DNA of 64,000 nucleotides from Sphingomonas zeae (GTDB lineage: Bacteria; Pseudomonadota; Alphaproteobacteria; Sphingomonadales; Sphingomonadaceae), in NCBI RefSeq assembly GCF_014197135.1, contig NZ_JACIFA010000007.1:124001-188000 (forward strand), read 5' to 3'. The position numbers and the translations under genes are program-made. A model generated the notes under the pieces. It was not told where the DNA came from and did not search any database. It saw only the letters and a program-made list of their open reading frames with translations. The first letter of the stretch is position 1. Each line of letters opens with the position of its first letter. Below, piece after piece: positions 16,851-25,408 of this stretch.

Positions 16851-17213
16851 TCACAACAACCCGTTCACCGCCTCCATGAACCGCATCAGGCTGATCGGCT
16901 TGGACACGTAGGAATCCGCCCCCGCTGCGCGGATCCGCTCCTCGTCGTCGCGGCCCGCATAGGCGGTCACCGCCATCACCGGGATGCGGCGCAACTCCTC
17001 GTCGGCCTTCATCTCCAGGATCAGCTCATAGCCGGTGACATGCGGCATCTGGATGTCCATGATGATGAGGTCGGGCTGCACCTCGCGCGCGCGCGCCACC
17101 GCTTCGCGCCCGTCGCGCACCGGCTCGGCGATGAAGCCGTGCACGCGCAACAGGTCGCAGAAGAGTTTCAGATTGAGTTCGTTGTCCTCGACAACGAGCA
17201 CCTTTCTTGTCAC
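16851..17213 (-). CDS. divK: single-domain response regulator DivK
   Basis: This 120-residue protein is a bare receiver domain: acidic pocket VVEDN at 8-12, phospho-acceptor Asp53 in LIIMDIQMP, Thr/Ala switch AVTAYAG and Lys in YVSKPI. Sequence and length match DivK, the diffusible regulator that links the PleC/DivJ kinases to CtrA control in asymmetric division. The GTG at 17213 has a clear GGAGA upstream. In Caulobacter divK precedes pleD, but here only a repeat follows it. The gene is divergent from the DUF3572 gene. Confidence 0.9.
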   Translation of the reverse strand: MTRKVLVVEDNELNLKLFCDLLRVHGFIAEPVRDGREAVARAREVQPDLIIMDIQMPHVTGYELILEMKADEELRRIPVMAVTAYAGRDDEERIRAAGADSYVSKPISLMRFMEAVNGLL

Positions 17214-17247
17214 GCGGTCTCCACCATTACGACGGACACGATAGGCA

Positions 17248-17520
17248 ATGCCCGGACCGGATACAATCGAACCCGCAATGGCCCTGGCGCTGCGGGCGCT
17301 CATATGGACGCTGCAAAGCCCGTCGCGCGCCGAACGGCTGCTCGCGCTGACCGGCCTGTCGGTCGAGGAACTGCGCGGCGGGGCGGGCGAGCCGGGCGTG
17401 CTGGCGGCGATCCTGTCGTTCCTGGAGGGCCATGAGGCGGACCTGATCGCCTGCGCCGAGGATTTGGACGTTCGCCCCGAGGCGCTGGTTGCCGCCCGCC
17501 GGACGTTGGAGACCGCATGA
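17248..17520 (+). CDS. DUF3572 family protein
   Basis: This 90-residue protein is acidic and helical. It carries the conserved ALRALIWTLQSPSRAERLLALTG and a later FLEGHEADLIACAEDLDV segment that characterise DUF3572, an alphaproteobacterial family of unknown function. Its location beside divK is common in sphingomonads. Its stop overlaps the ATG of the HAD gene (ATGA), so the two are translationally coupled. Confidence 0.85.
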   Translation: MPGPDTIEPAMALALRALIWTLQSPSRAERLLALTGLSVEELRGGAGEPGVLAAILSFLEGHEADLIACAEDLDVRPEALVAARRTLETA

Positions 17521-18143
17521 AGCCTTTATTGATCTGTGACTGTGACGAGGTGCTCGTCCACATGGTGCGCCACTTCCGCAACTGGCTGGACGAGTCGCAC
17601 GACATCGACTTCGCGATCGATCGCCACGATTTCTTCGGCGCGATGACGCGGCGGAACGGCGGCCCCGCCTTGAGCCAGGCCGAGGCCTGGGATCTGCTGC
17701 ACGGTTTCTTCCCCAGCGAGATGGACCGCCAGACGCTGGTGCCCCACGCCGCCGAGGCGCTAGCCGCCCTGGGCCAACACGCCGACATCGTCATCCTGAC
17801 CAATTTGATCGAGGAATGCCGCACGCCGCGAATCGAGCAGCTGGCGCGCTTTGGCATCCATCACCGGGTCCAATGCAACAATGGCGGCAAGGGCGAGCCG
17901 GTGGCCCGACTCGTCGCCGAGCATGGCAACCCCGTCACCGTCTTCGTCGACGATCTGCCGCAACATCACGCCTCGGTCGCCGACCATGCGCCGCAGGTCC
18001 ACCGGCTGCACATGGTCTCGGAGCCGGAAATGGCCCCGCATGTACCGCCCGCCCCGCACGCCCATGCGCGGATCGACGACTGGCGCAAGGCGGAAGGCTG
18101 GATCGCCGCGCGCTTCGCCGAGGGGCGCCCCGCCACGGCTTGA
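17517..18143 (+). CDS. HAD family hydrolase-like protein
   Basis: This 208-residue protein begins LLICDCDEVLVHMV, a HAD motif I with Asp-x-Asp (DCDE). It continues with IVILTNLIEE as motif II (Thr) and FVDDLPQHHASVADH as motif IV (two Asp). These features predict a phosphatase-type active site in the cytoplasm; the substrate is unknown. It overlaps the DUF3572 stop by four bases and precedes RidA by 21 bp, suggesting a three-gene operon. Confidence 0.82.
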   Translation: MKPLLICDCDEVLVHMVRHFRNWLDESHDIDFAIDRHDFFGAMTRRNGGPALSQAEAWDLLHGFFPSEMDRQTLVPHAAEALAALGQHADIVILTNLIEECRTPRIEQLARFGIHHRVQCNNGGKGEPVARLVAEHGNPVTVFVDDLPQHHASVADHAPQVHRLHMVSEPEMAPHVPPAPHAHARIDDWRKAEGWIAARFAEGRPATA

Positions 18144-18164
18144 CGAAAACGGGGCGAGCGCGCC

Positions 18165-18644
18165 ATGTCTCGCCCCATGACTACGCATATCGATCGCGCG
18201 CTCGAGCAGCTCGGCCTCACCCTGCCGGAGGCTGCCGCCCCCGTCGCCGCCTATGTCCCCGTCGTCGAGGCGGGCGGGCTTCTCCACATTTCGGGCCAGT
18301 TGCCCTTTGTAGACGGTCAGCTCGTCACCGGACGACTGGGCGATGGCGTCTCGCTGGAGGACGGGCAGAAGGCGGCGCAGGCGTGCGGCCTGATGCTGGT
18401 CGCGCAGATCAAGAAGCATCTCGGTGGCGACCTGAGCCGCGTGAAGCGGATCGTGAAGCTGGGCGTGTTCGTGAACTCGGCCGGTGACTTCACCGACCAG
18501 CCCAAGGTCGCCAATGGCGCGTCCGAACTGATGGTGTCGCTGTTCGGCGAAGCGGCCGGGCGTCATGCCCGCTCGGCGGTCGGCGTGCCGGTGCTGCCGC
18601 TGGGGGCGGCGGTCGAGGTGGACGCGATCGTCGAATTGGCGTAA
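18165..18644 (+). CDS. RidA family protein (enamine/imine deaminase)
   Basis: This 159-residue protein has the RidA/YjgF fold, with GGLLHISGQLPFVDG near the start, IVKLGVFVNSAGDFTDQPKV in the middle and the C-terminal RSAVGVPVLPLGAAVEVDAI, in which the Arg is the usual carboxylate-binding residue. RidA proteins hydrolyse reactive 2-aminoacrylate and related imines. It is longer than the canonical 128 residues and belongs to the YjgH-like or Rid1-6 side of the family. The start is 18165 or the second ATG at 18177. Confidence 0.88.
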   Translation: MSRPMTTHIDRALEQLGLTLPEAAAPVAAYVPVVEAGGLLHISGQLPFVDGQLVTGRLGDGVSLEDGQKAAQACGLMLVAQIKKHLGGDLSRVKRIVKLGVFVNSAGDFTDQPKVANGASELMVSLFGEAAGRHARSAVGVPVLPLGAAVEVDAIVELA

Positions 18645-18674
18645 CTGGGAAAGTCCGTGAGTACGTAGCTTGCG

Positions 18675-18796
18675 GCCTTCCCTCCCCCATCCCCTCCCGC
18701 CTGCGGGAGGGGCGCGTTGTTTGGCCAGTTTTGGGATTCCTCGCTAACCTCTGGCCGCTCCCCTCCCGCAAGCGGGAGGGGATGGGGGAGGGCCTT
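18675..18796. repeat. palindromic repeat, CCCCTCCCGC family
   Basis: Two mirrored arms, CCTTCCCTCCCCCATCCCCT continuing CCCGCCTGCGGGAGGGG, and its inverse ending GATGGGGGAGGGCCTTC, enclose about 50 unrelated bases. The same family is at 28915-29020 and 53090-53270. Confidence 0.75.
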
Positions 18797-18858
18797 CGCC
18801 ACCAGCCACCCACTCGCCCCCTTGTTCCACCCCATCCCACACCGCATATCCACCCGCG

Positions 18859-19989
18859 ATGACCACCGCCGTCGCGCGTATCCTCTCCGGCGTCGCCGCC
18901 CTGTCCCCCGACCAGTGGGACGCCTGCGCGGGCACGGCAAACCCGTTCGTCTCCCACGCCTTCCTGACCGCCTTGGAGGAGTCGCACAGCGTCGGCGGCC
19001 GCTCCGGCTGGACGCCTGCTCCCATCGTGATCGACGGCCCCGACGGACACCCCGCCGCCATCGCCCCCGCCTATCTGAAGGCGCATAGCCAGGGCGAATA
19101 TGTCTTCGACCATGGCTGGGCCGACGCCTGGGAGCGCGCGGGCGGGCGCTATTACCCCAAGCTCCAGATCGCCGCGCCTTTCTCGCCGGTGCCCGGCCCC
19201 CGACTGCTGATGCGCGATCCCGCCTTCGCGCCCGCGCTGATCGCGGCGATCGAGGCGGTGACCGACCAGAGCGAGCTGTCCTCGGCGCATGTGACGTTCG
19301 TCGCCCCCGACCAGCTGCCGCATTTCGAGGCGGCGGACTGGCTGATCCGCGAGGGGGTGCAGTTCCACTGGCGCAATGACGGCTATCGCAACTTCGACGA
19401 CTTCCTGGACGCGCTCGCCAGCCGCAAGCGCAAGGCGATCCGCAAGGAACGCGCCGCCGCCGTCGAGGGACTAACCATCCGCCATCTGTCGGGTGACCAA
19501 ATCCGCCCCGAGCATTGGGACGCCTTCTGGGTCTTCTATCAGGACACGGGCAGCCGCAAATGGGGCCAGCCCTATCTGACCCGTGCCGCCTTCGACCGGA
19601 TCGGCGAGCGGCTGGGCGACAAGGTGCTGCTGATCCTGGCCGAGCGCGACGGGATACCGATCGCGGGCGCGCTCAACCTGATCGGGGAAGACACGCTCTA
19701 TGGCCGCTATTGGGGCGCGGTCGAGGAGGTGCCCTTCCTCCATTTCGAGCTCTGCTATTATCAGGCGATCGACGCCGCCATTGCGCGCGGGCTGGCGACC
19801 GTCGAGGCGGGCGCGCAGGGCGAGCACAAGCTGGCGCGCGGCTATGTGCCCGTGCCAACCTGGTCGGCGCATTATATCCCCCACCCCGCCTTCCGCCGCG
19901 CCGTCGCCGAGTTCGTGACCCGCGAGCGTCAGGCGATCGAGGCAGAGAGCGAGTATCTGGGCGAGCTGACCCCATTCCGCCGGGGCTGA
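18859..19989 (+). CDS. FemAB/GNAT-like acyltransferase (DUF482 family)
   Basis: This 376-residue protein matches the PF04339-type (DUF482) proteins, which have a tandem GNAT fold related to FemAB peptidyltransferases. Typical landmarks are ANPFVSHAFLTALEESHSVG near the N-terminus, ASRKRKAIRKERAAA near 196 (the conserved basic helix) and GRYWGAVEEVPFLHFELCYY near 296. Closing motifs are EAGAQGEHKLARGYVP and PTWSAHYI. The biochemical role is not established. It stands between two repeats with no operon partners. Confidence 0.87.
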   Translation: MTTAVARILSGVAALSPDQWDACAGTANPFVSHAFLTALEESHSVGGRSGWTPAPIVIDGPDGHPAAIAPAYLKAHSQGEYVFDHGWADAWERAGGRYYPKLQIAAPFSPVPGPRLLMRDPAFAPALIAAIEAVTDQSELSSAHVTFVAPDQLPHFEAADWLIREGVQFHWRNDGYRNFDDFLDALASRKRKAIRKERAAAVEGLTIRHLSGDQIRPEHWDAFWVFYQDTGSRKWGQPYLTRAAFDRIGERLGDKVLLILAERDGIPIAGALNLIGEDTLYGRYWGAVEEVPFLHFELCYYQAIDAAIARGLATVEAGAQGEHKLARGYVPVPTWSAHYIPHPAFRRAVAEFVTRERQAIEAESEYLGELTPFRRG

Positions 19990-19999
19990 GGCGCAGAGC

Positions 20000-20150
20000 G
20001 GGATCAGATCGCCTTGGAGTAATACGAGCCCCTCCCCTTCAGGGGAGGGGTTGGGGTGGGGCCTTTCCACAAAGGCCGCGCATGCGGGTACGCCCCACCC
20101 CCCGGCCCCTCCCCTGAAGGGGGGGGGTGGGTTTATCTCAGATCACCCTG
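20000..20150. repeat. palindromic repeat, CCCCTCCCCTTCAGGGG family
   Basis: This is a second full copy of the nested repeat seen at 10503-10667: outer arms AGCGGGATCAGATC and CAGATCACCCTGC, inner arms CCCCTCCCCTTCAGGGGAGG and its inverse. The outer arms differ from the first copy yet stay roughly complementary, so pairing rather than sequence seems conserved. Confidence 0.72.
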
Positions 20151-20152
20151 CC

Positions 20153-21817
20153 TTAATTGTCGTCCTGGTCTGCCGTGGCCTTGCGCCGGGCGGGCGCTCG
20201 CTTTTCTTCCTCGGGCAGCGGGCGGCTGAGCAGTTCATAGGCCGCCGGGTCGATGATCGGACGGCGATCGTCGATCCTGTAAAGCACGTCGCGCCCCGAC
20301 CGCCAGATCGGCGTCAGCCCACGCGTCAGCGCCTCGTCATAGCGCGGCGCATGGACTAGCCAGACATAGTCGAACGCATCGCGCGGCAGCAGCTTCAGCG
20401 CGGTATCGACCGGCCGCCACCATTGCCCGCGACAACGCCGCTGGGTGACGATTTCGGACGGGTCATGCGCGAACCGCTTGGCGGGGGCGTAGCGCACCGT
20501 CAGCAGCTGTCCGCCCGCCATCGACCATTGGTCATTGGCATAGGCCAGCTTGCGCTCCAGCGCGAGACCCGCGACATGCTCCAGCCGGCTCGACGGCCAG
20601 ACATCGGCGCAATATTGGCGGCCGACAAAGGTCAGCAACCGCGCACGCGGCGGTACATGATCGAGCGCGGTGAGCACCCGGTCATAGTCGTTGCTGTACA
20701 TCACATAGCTGACCGTGGTCGCCGCGATCCGCACCCCGAAGAACGCCAGACCCACGACCGCCAGCGTCGACGCGCCGCGCAACGACAACCCACGCCGGGG
20801 ACGCAGCGCGATCAACGCGATGGCCAGGACATAGGGGGCGAGGCGCATATCGGCATAGGCCGAGCCGAAGACGACGCGCGGCAGCAGCAGATAGACGACG
20901 AACAGGAACGCCGCCGACAGCACCAGATTGCGCGAATATTCGACCCGCTCGTCGCGCACGCCCTTGAGCAGAACGAGGAACAGCACCGTCACCGAGGCGA
21001 GGTCGAACGCCATCCAGCGATCGCGCAGCACCATCGTGATCCAGTTGATCTTCCAGCGCCAGTTGAACCAGTCGCCAGTCTTGCCGGTCACATCCGCACC
21101 CGAACGCCACAGCACCATCAGCACCATGGGCAGTGCCAGCGGGATACAGCCCAGCCCGGCATGGAAGGCCGACTCGGCCCAGCCCTTGAGTCCCTGCGCA
21201 CCCTTGGCACGGCGGATGTCATGCTGGCGGATCAGCTCGGCCGAAAAGGCCAGCACGCCCAGCACGCCCCAGCCAAAGGTATGCGCGACCCACAGGATGC
21301 ACGACAACGGCACGAAGAGGAGCGCCCGCAGCTTTACGGCGCCCAGCCGCCCCATGCGCAGCCACAGCGCGAACAGGTTCAGCGCCAGCGCCATCGCCAG
21401 CGCGAAGTTCACGAAACCGAACTGGACGGGATAGCTATAGGCCAGCGGCAGCGCGAACAGCGCGGTCGCCGGGATGCGCCCCTGCACCTCGCGCGCGATC
21501 CACAACAGGCCGGTCACGGTCAGCACCGGAATGGCGATCACGATCAGCTTGACCGCGAGTTCCAGGCCGAAGATCGGCGCCAGCGGCTCGATCAGCAGGT
21601 CGATGCCCAGATTGCCGATCATCTGCCATTCGAAGCGGTACCAGTGCGCCAGCCAGGGCTGATGCGCATATTCCAGCTGGACGCGGTAGCGCCCCATATG
21701 CCCCGGCAGGTCGACCAGCGGCGGCACGGTGGGCCAGATGAGCGGCACGGCGGCGAGCAGCGCCATCGCCGCCACGAACCACCGCGTCTGCCACCAGTTG
21801 AGCTTTCCCCCATTCAT
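20153..21817 (-). CDS. polytopic membrane protein, paralog B of a tandem pair
   Basis: This 554-residue protein has about ten hydrophobic helices in residues 10-400 and a soluble C-terminal part (about 400-554). Its plan resembles membrane proteins of the GT-C type: an N-terminal helix, then a periplasmic loop VDLPGHMGRYRVQL holding an acidic residue. No established glycosyltransferase motif is clear. It is a diverged duplicate of the gene 9 bp upstream: shared blocks are PLAYxxxxQxGFVNF, TGxWFxWxxKxxWI and a soluble domain with NDQW/NGQW. The C-terminus is very basic (RAPARRKATAD). Function unknown; a role in surface polysaccharide or lipid modification is only a guess. Confidence 0.78.
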   Translation of the reverse strand: MNGGKLNWWQTRWFVAAMALLAAVPLIWPTVPPLVDLPGHMGRYRVQLEYAHQPWLAHWYRFEWQMIGNLGIDLLIEPLAPIFGLELAVKLIVIAIPVLTVTGLLWIAREVQGRIPATALFALPLAYSYPVQFGFVNFALAMALALNLFALWLRMGRLGAVKLRALLFVPLSCILWVAHTFGWGVLGVLAFSAELIRQHDIRRAKGAQGLKGWAESAFHAGLGCIPLALPMVLMVLWRSGADVTGKTGDWFNWRWKINWITMVLRDRWMAFDLASVTVLFLVLLKGVRDERVEYSRNLVLSAAFLFVVYLLLPRVVFGSAYADMRLAPYVLAIALIALRPRRGLSLRGASTLAVVGLAFFGVRIAATTVSYVMYSNDYDRVLTALDHVPPRARLLTFVGRQYCADVWPSSRLEHVAGLALERKLAYANDQWSMAGGQLLTVRYAPAKRFAHDPSEIVTQRRCRGQWWRPVDTALKLLPRDAFDYVWLVHAPRYDEALTRGLTPIWRSGRDVLYRIDDRRPIIDPAAYELLSRPLPEEEKRAPARRKATADQDDN

Positions 21818-21826
21818 GCCGGTCGC

Positions 21827-23392
21827 CTAGCGGATCGAAGGGGCGTCCGACAAGCATCGGCCGCGACGAACGCGATAGACGGCGGATTTGCCCTGCGCCC
21901 ACACCGGGGTCAGATCGGGCGACCGGGCACGCCCATCGGGAAAACCAATCGTCCAAACGGCGTCGAAGGTGCATCGGTCGAAGTCGCGGATCGCATCCTC
22001 GAAGTCGGTCGGTCCTCCGCCGCTGTCGGGAGGAAAGACCAGCGAGGACGGATCGCGGTCGAACCGCCCGGCACCGGGCAGACGGGGCTGGATCAGATGC
22101 TGGCCGGGCACCGTCCACTGGCCGTTGGTGAACACGCCCATACGCACGACCGCGACACCCCCGATATGGGTCAGCCGGGGCGCATCCCAGCGCGACTCGG
22201 CGCTTACATTGGTCAGGACCAGCACCGTGCCGCCCGGCGGCAACGCCGCGATGGCCCGCCATTCGCGATCCTGCCCCTGCGCCAGTTCCGCAAAGGCGAT
22301 GGTCGTGCCCGCCAGCCTTGCGACGAAAAAGATGGTCGCGACGATCGCCAGTCCGCGCCCCATCCGTTCCGTACTCACCTGGACCGAGAGCAGCGCCAGC
22401 ATCACCGCGGGGGCCAACATCCGCATGTCGAGATACGCCCCGCCGCGGAACAGATAGGGCAGGACGAAGAAGACGAGAAAACCGACCGCGGCGGGCACAC
22501 CCAGCACCGGCCGGATCGATAGGGCGCGCGACCGGACCACGACATAGGCGAAGAACGACAAGCCTATCACCGCCGCCAGATCCCACGCCATCCAGCGCTC
22601 CTGGAACAGCGTCATGATCCAACGCAGCTTGTACCACAGGAACCAGCGCCCGGTTTCTCCCGCGACCTGATCCCCGCCCGACCGGATCATCCACAAGGCG
22701 GGCAGCGCCATCGGTGCGACCGCTGCCCCGGCACGCAGGACGGCAGCGGGCCAGCGCCGCCCCTGTTCGACCAGCCGCCCGGCCTCCATGCCGAAGACAT
22801 AGGCGACCAGCAGCGCCCAACCGAGCGCATGGACCAGCCACAAAAGCGGCGCCAGCAGCGCGAACAGGATGAGCCGCCCCGCTGCGCCGTCGGTGCGCGC
22901 CATCCGCAACCACAGCGCCATGGCCAGGAACAGCAATCCCTGCGCCAGACAGAAGTTGACGAAGCCCATTTGGAAGGCCGGGCCATAGGCCAGCGGAAAG
23001 GCCAGGATCGTACTGGCGGGCATCCGGCCATGGGCGGCACGCGCCAGCGCGATCACGCCCGCCACGGTCAGCGGTGGAATGGCCGTGACTACGAGCTTGC
23101 CGGCTGGCTCCACGCCCATGGCGAAGGCGTGGTGCAGCGCGAGCACGATCGCCTCGACGCCAAGATTGCCCACCGCTGCCCAATGCACCGCGTAATAGCG
23201 GGCCAATGGCCCCTGCCCCGCCTCGGCAAGGATGCGATAGCTCGCGAGATGGTCGCCCATATCGCCCAGTGGCGGCACTACGGGCCAGACCAGCGGGATC
23301 GCCGAGGCTAGCACGCACAGCAACAAGAAGGGGCGGGACTGCCACCACAGCCCCGCCCCCTGGCTAGTCGTTCCGTCCCGTTCGCAATCCAT
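21827..23392 (-). CDS. polytopic membrane protein, paralog A of a tandem pair
   Basis: This 521-residue protein matches its downstream neighbour along its full length. Counterparts include IPLVWPVVPPLGDMGDHL, FPLAYGPAFQMGFVNFCLAQ, LRWIMTLFQERWMAWDLAAV and GGAYLDMRMLAPAVMLALL. About ten membrane helices precede a soluble C-terminal domain (about 365-521) with TNVSAESRWDAPRLTHIGG. The two genes are 9 bp apart and surely co-transcribed, and argG lies upstream in the same direction. The acidic DMGDH loop after the first helix is where GT-C enzymes keep catalytic Asp residues, but no donor-specific motif is recognised. Confidence 0.78.
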   Translation of the reverse strand: MDCERDGTTSQGAGLWWQSRPFLLLCVLASAIPLVWPVVPPLGDMGDHLASYRILAEAGQGPLARYYAVHWAAVGNLGVEAIVLALHHAFAMGVEPAGKLVVTAIPPLTVAGVIALARAAHGRMPASTILAFPLAYGPAFQMGFVNFCLAQGLLFLAMALWLRMARTDGAAGRLILFALLAPLLWLVHALGWALLVAYVFGMEAGRLVEQGRRWPAAVLRAGAAVAPMALPALWMIRSGGDQVAGETGRWFLWYKLRWIMTLFQERWMAWDLAAVIGLSFFAYVVVRSRALSIRPVLGVPAAVGFLVFFVLPYLFRGGAYLDMRMLAPAVMLALLSVQVSTERMGRGLAIVATIFFVARLAGTTIAFAELAQGQDREWRAIAALPPGGTVLVLTNVSAESRWDAPRLTHIGGVAVVRMGVFTNGQWTVPGQHLIQPRLPGAGRFDRDPSSLVFPPDSGGGPTDFEDAIRDFDRCTFDAVWTIGFPDGRARSPDLTPVWAQGKSAVYRVRRGRCLSDAPSIR

Positions 23393-23424
23393 GACGATGG
23401 CTCCCAGCGGGACGAAGGATCGGA

Positions 23425-24645
23425 TCAGTCGCGGTCGCGGCGGCCGAGCAGGCGCAGGCGCAGCGCGTTCAGCTTGATGAAGCCCGCCGCGTCGCGCTGG
23501 TCATAGGCGCCCTGATCGTCCTCGAAGGTGACGACCTTTTCCGAATAGAGGCTGTAGGGCGACTTACGGCCCGTGACGTTGCAGCTGCCCTTGTACAGCT
23601 TCAGGCGAACGGTGCCGGTCACCTTTTCCTGGCTGTAGTTGACGGCGGCCTGCAGCATCTCGCGCTCGGGGCTGAACCAGAAGCCGTTATAGACCAGCTC
23701 GGCATAGCGCGGCGCCAGTTCGTCCTTCAAATGCGCGGCGCCCCGGTCGAGCGTGATCTGCTCGATGCCGCGATGCGCCAGCGCATAGATGGTGCCGCCC
23801 GGCGTCTCGTACATGCCGCGGCTCTTCATGCCGACGAAGCGGTTCTCGACCAGATCGAGGCGGCCGATGCCGTGGCGACGGCCCAGCTCGTTCAGCTTGG
23901 TCAGCAGCGTGGCGGGCGAGCAAGCCTCGCCGTTCAGCGCGACGCCGTCGCCCCGCTCGAAATCGATGGTGATGACCTCGGGCACGTCGGGCGCGTCTTC
24001 CGGGTTGACGGTGCGCGAATAGACATAATCGGGGACCTCATCCCACGGATCCTCCAGCACCTTGCCCTCGGACGATGTGTGCAGCAGGTTGGCGTCGGTC
24101 GAGAAGGGTGCTTCGCCACGCTTGTCCTTCGACACCGGGATCTGGTGCGCCTCGGCGAACTCGATCAGCTTGGTGCGGCTGGTCAGGTCCCATTCGCGCC
24201 ACGGTGCGATGACCTTGATGTCAGGGTTGAGCGCGTAATAGCCCAGCTCGAAGCGGACCTGGTCGTTGCCCTTGCCGGTCGCGCCGTGGCTCACCGCGTC
24301 GGCGCCCACCATCTTGGCGATCTCGATCTGGCGCTTGGCGATCAGTGGCCGCGCGATCGAGGTGCCGAGCAGGTACAGCCCCTCGTACAGCGCATTGGCG
24401 CGCATCATCGGGAAGACGTAATCCTTGACGAACTCCTCGCGCAGATCGTCGATGAAGATATGTTCGGGCTTCACGCCCGCCATCTCCGCCTTCTTGCGCG
24501 CGGGCTCCAGCTCTTCGCCCTGGCCCAGATCGGCGGTGAAGGTCACGACCTCACAGCCATAATGCTGCTGCAGCCACTTGAGGATGACGCTGGTGTCGAG
24601 GCCGCCCGAATAGGCGAGGACGACGCGCTTGATATCTTCGCTCAC
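23425..24645 (-). CDS. argG: argininosuccinate synthase
   Basis: This 406-residue enzyme joins citrulline and aspartate using ATP in arginine biosynthesis. The ATP-pyrophosphatase loop [15 protein letters not shown] is at the N-terminus. The substrate segments [20 protein letters not shown] and [20 protein letters not shown] follow, and the C-terminus holds [20 protein letters not shown]. The start is a GTG at 24645 with AAGGAC upstream, giving the usual length; longer readings add non-homologous residues. The two membrane-protein genes follow after 32 bp and may be co-transcribed. Confidence 0.97.
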   Translation of the reverse strand: MSEDIKRVVLAYSGGLDTSVILKWLQQHYGCEVVTFTADLGQGEELEPARKKAEMAGVKPEHIFIDDLREEFVKDYVFPMMRANALYEGLYLLGTSIARPLIAKRQIEIAKMVGADAVSHGATGKGNDQVRFELGYYALNPDIKVIAPWREWDLTSRTKLIEFAEAHQIPVSKDKRGEAPFSTDANLLHTSSEGKVLEDPWDEVPDYVYSRTVNPEDAPDVPEVITIDFERGDGVALNGEACSPATLLTKLNELGRRHGIGRLDLVENRFVGMKSRGMYETPGGTIYALAHRGIEQITLDRGAAHLKDELAPRYAELVYNGFWFSPEREMLQAAVNYSQEKVTGTVRLKLYKGSCNVTGRKSPYSLYSEKVVTFEDDQGAYDQRDAAGFIKLNALRLRLLGRRDRD

Positions 24646-24804
24646 GGCAAAGTCCTTCAGGATGGGGATGGATTTGCCCCGCGCCCTATGCGCTGCGGCC
24701 CCTCCACGCAACCTTAGCTTAGCCTCGTTCCCCCTCTCGTTCATTGCGCCGACAGCCAAAGGCCGTCAGGAGCGGCCATGATGTCCCGTTCAGGAGTCTC
24801 GTTG

Positions 24805-25170
24805 ATGACCCGTTTCCTCGTCGCCGGCCTGATCGCCGCCACGCTGACCGCGCCCGCCATGGCGCAGGACACCCGCGCGTCCGCCGCCGCCAAATTCTCG
24901 CGCGAGTTCAAGGCGCGCGACACCAATCATGACGGCGTGCTGACCAAGGCCGAGGTGAAGGCCGCGATCATGAAGATGGGCAACGGCAAGAAGCAGATCG
25001 ATGCCGTCCATGCCCAGCGGCTGACCGACCTGTGGTTCGGCAAGGCCGATGCCAACAAGGACGGAAAGGTGACCGAAGCCGAAGCCCAGGCACTGCTGTC
25101 GCGTACGTTCGACGAGTATGAAGCGGCCAGGGCGGCACAGGCGCAACAGGCGGGGCCGAAGGGTCGGTAA
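24805..25170 (+). CDS. exported EF-hand protein
   Basis: From the ATG at 24805, MTRFLVAGLIAATLTAPAMA is a typical Sec signal peptide cleaved at AMA-Q. The mature region of about 100 residues has two EF-hand loops, DTNHDGVLTKAE and DANKDGKVTEAE, each with the 12-residue Ca2+ spacing. The protein ends in a Gln/Ala-rich tail. It is probably a periplasmic calcium-binding protein like the many short EF-hand proteins of sphingomonads. It is divergent from argG. Confidence 0.85.
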   Translation: MTRFLVAGLIAATLTAPAMAQDTRASAAAKFSREFKARDTNHDGVLTKAEVKAAIMKMGNGKKQIDAVHAQRLTDLWFGKADANKDGKVTEAEAQALLSRTFDEYEAARAAQAQQAGPKGR

Positions 25171-25205
25171 GGGACGGCACTACCCCCTTAGCCTGTCCCC
25201 CAACT

Positions 25206-25290
25206 CCGTTCAGCCTGAGCGAAGAAGGCCACTCCCTGCCCTCTCGGCAACCGCGTCCCGTGCACTTCGACTTCGCTCAGTTCGAACGGA
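25206..25290. repeat. palindromic repeat, GTTCAGCCTGAGCG family
   Basis: Left arm CCGTTCAGCCTGAGCG (25206 onward) and right arm CTTCGACTTCGCTCAGTTCG then AACGG form an imperfect inverted repeat around a 35-bp centre. Confidence 0.68.
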
Positions 25291-25316
25291 GGTTGGGCCT
25301 TCCTCTCCCCACACAC

Positions 25317-25348
25317 AAAAAAGGCCCGGTGCGTTGCCGCACCGGGCT
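25317..25348 (-). terminator. intrinsic terminator of glnK-amtB
   Basis: On the reverse strand GCCCGGTGCG pairs with CGCACCGGGC around a 4-nt loop (10-bp stem) and is followed by CTTTTTT. It lies 60 bp after the amtB stop and is the clearest intrinsic terminator in the window. Confidence 0.88.
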
Positions 25349-25408
25349 TAGGTCGTCCGCAGGAGGAACGTCGTGGGGTGCGGGGGTTCTTGTCGCCCCC
25401 GCTCCCGA

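Noticed and set aside
21435..23348. 637-codon frame on the same strand as the paralog A membrane gene
   Set aside because: It is a frame-shifted shadow. Only the other frame shows membrane helices and paralogy with the neighbour.
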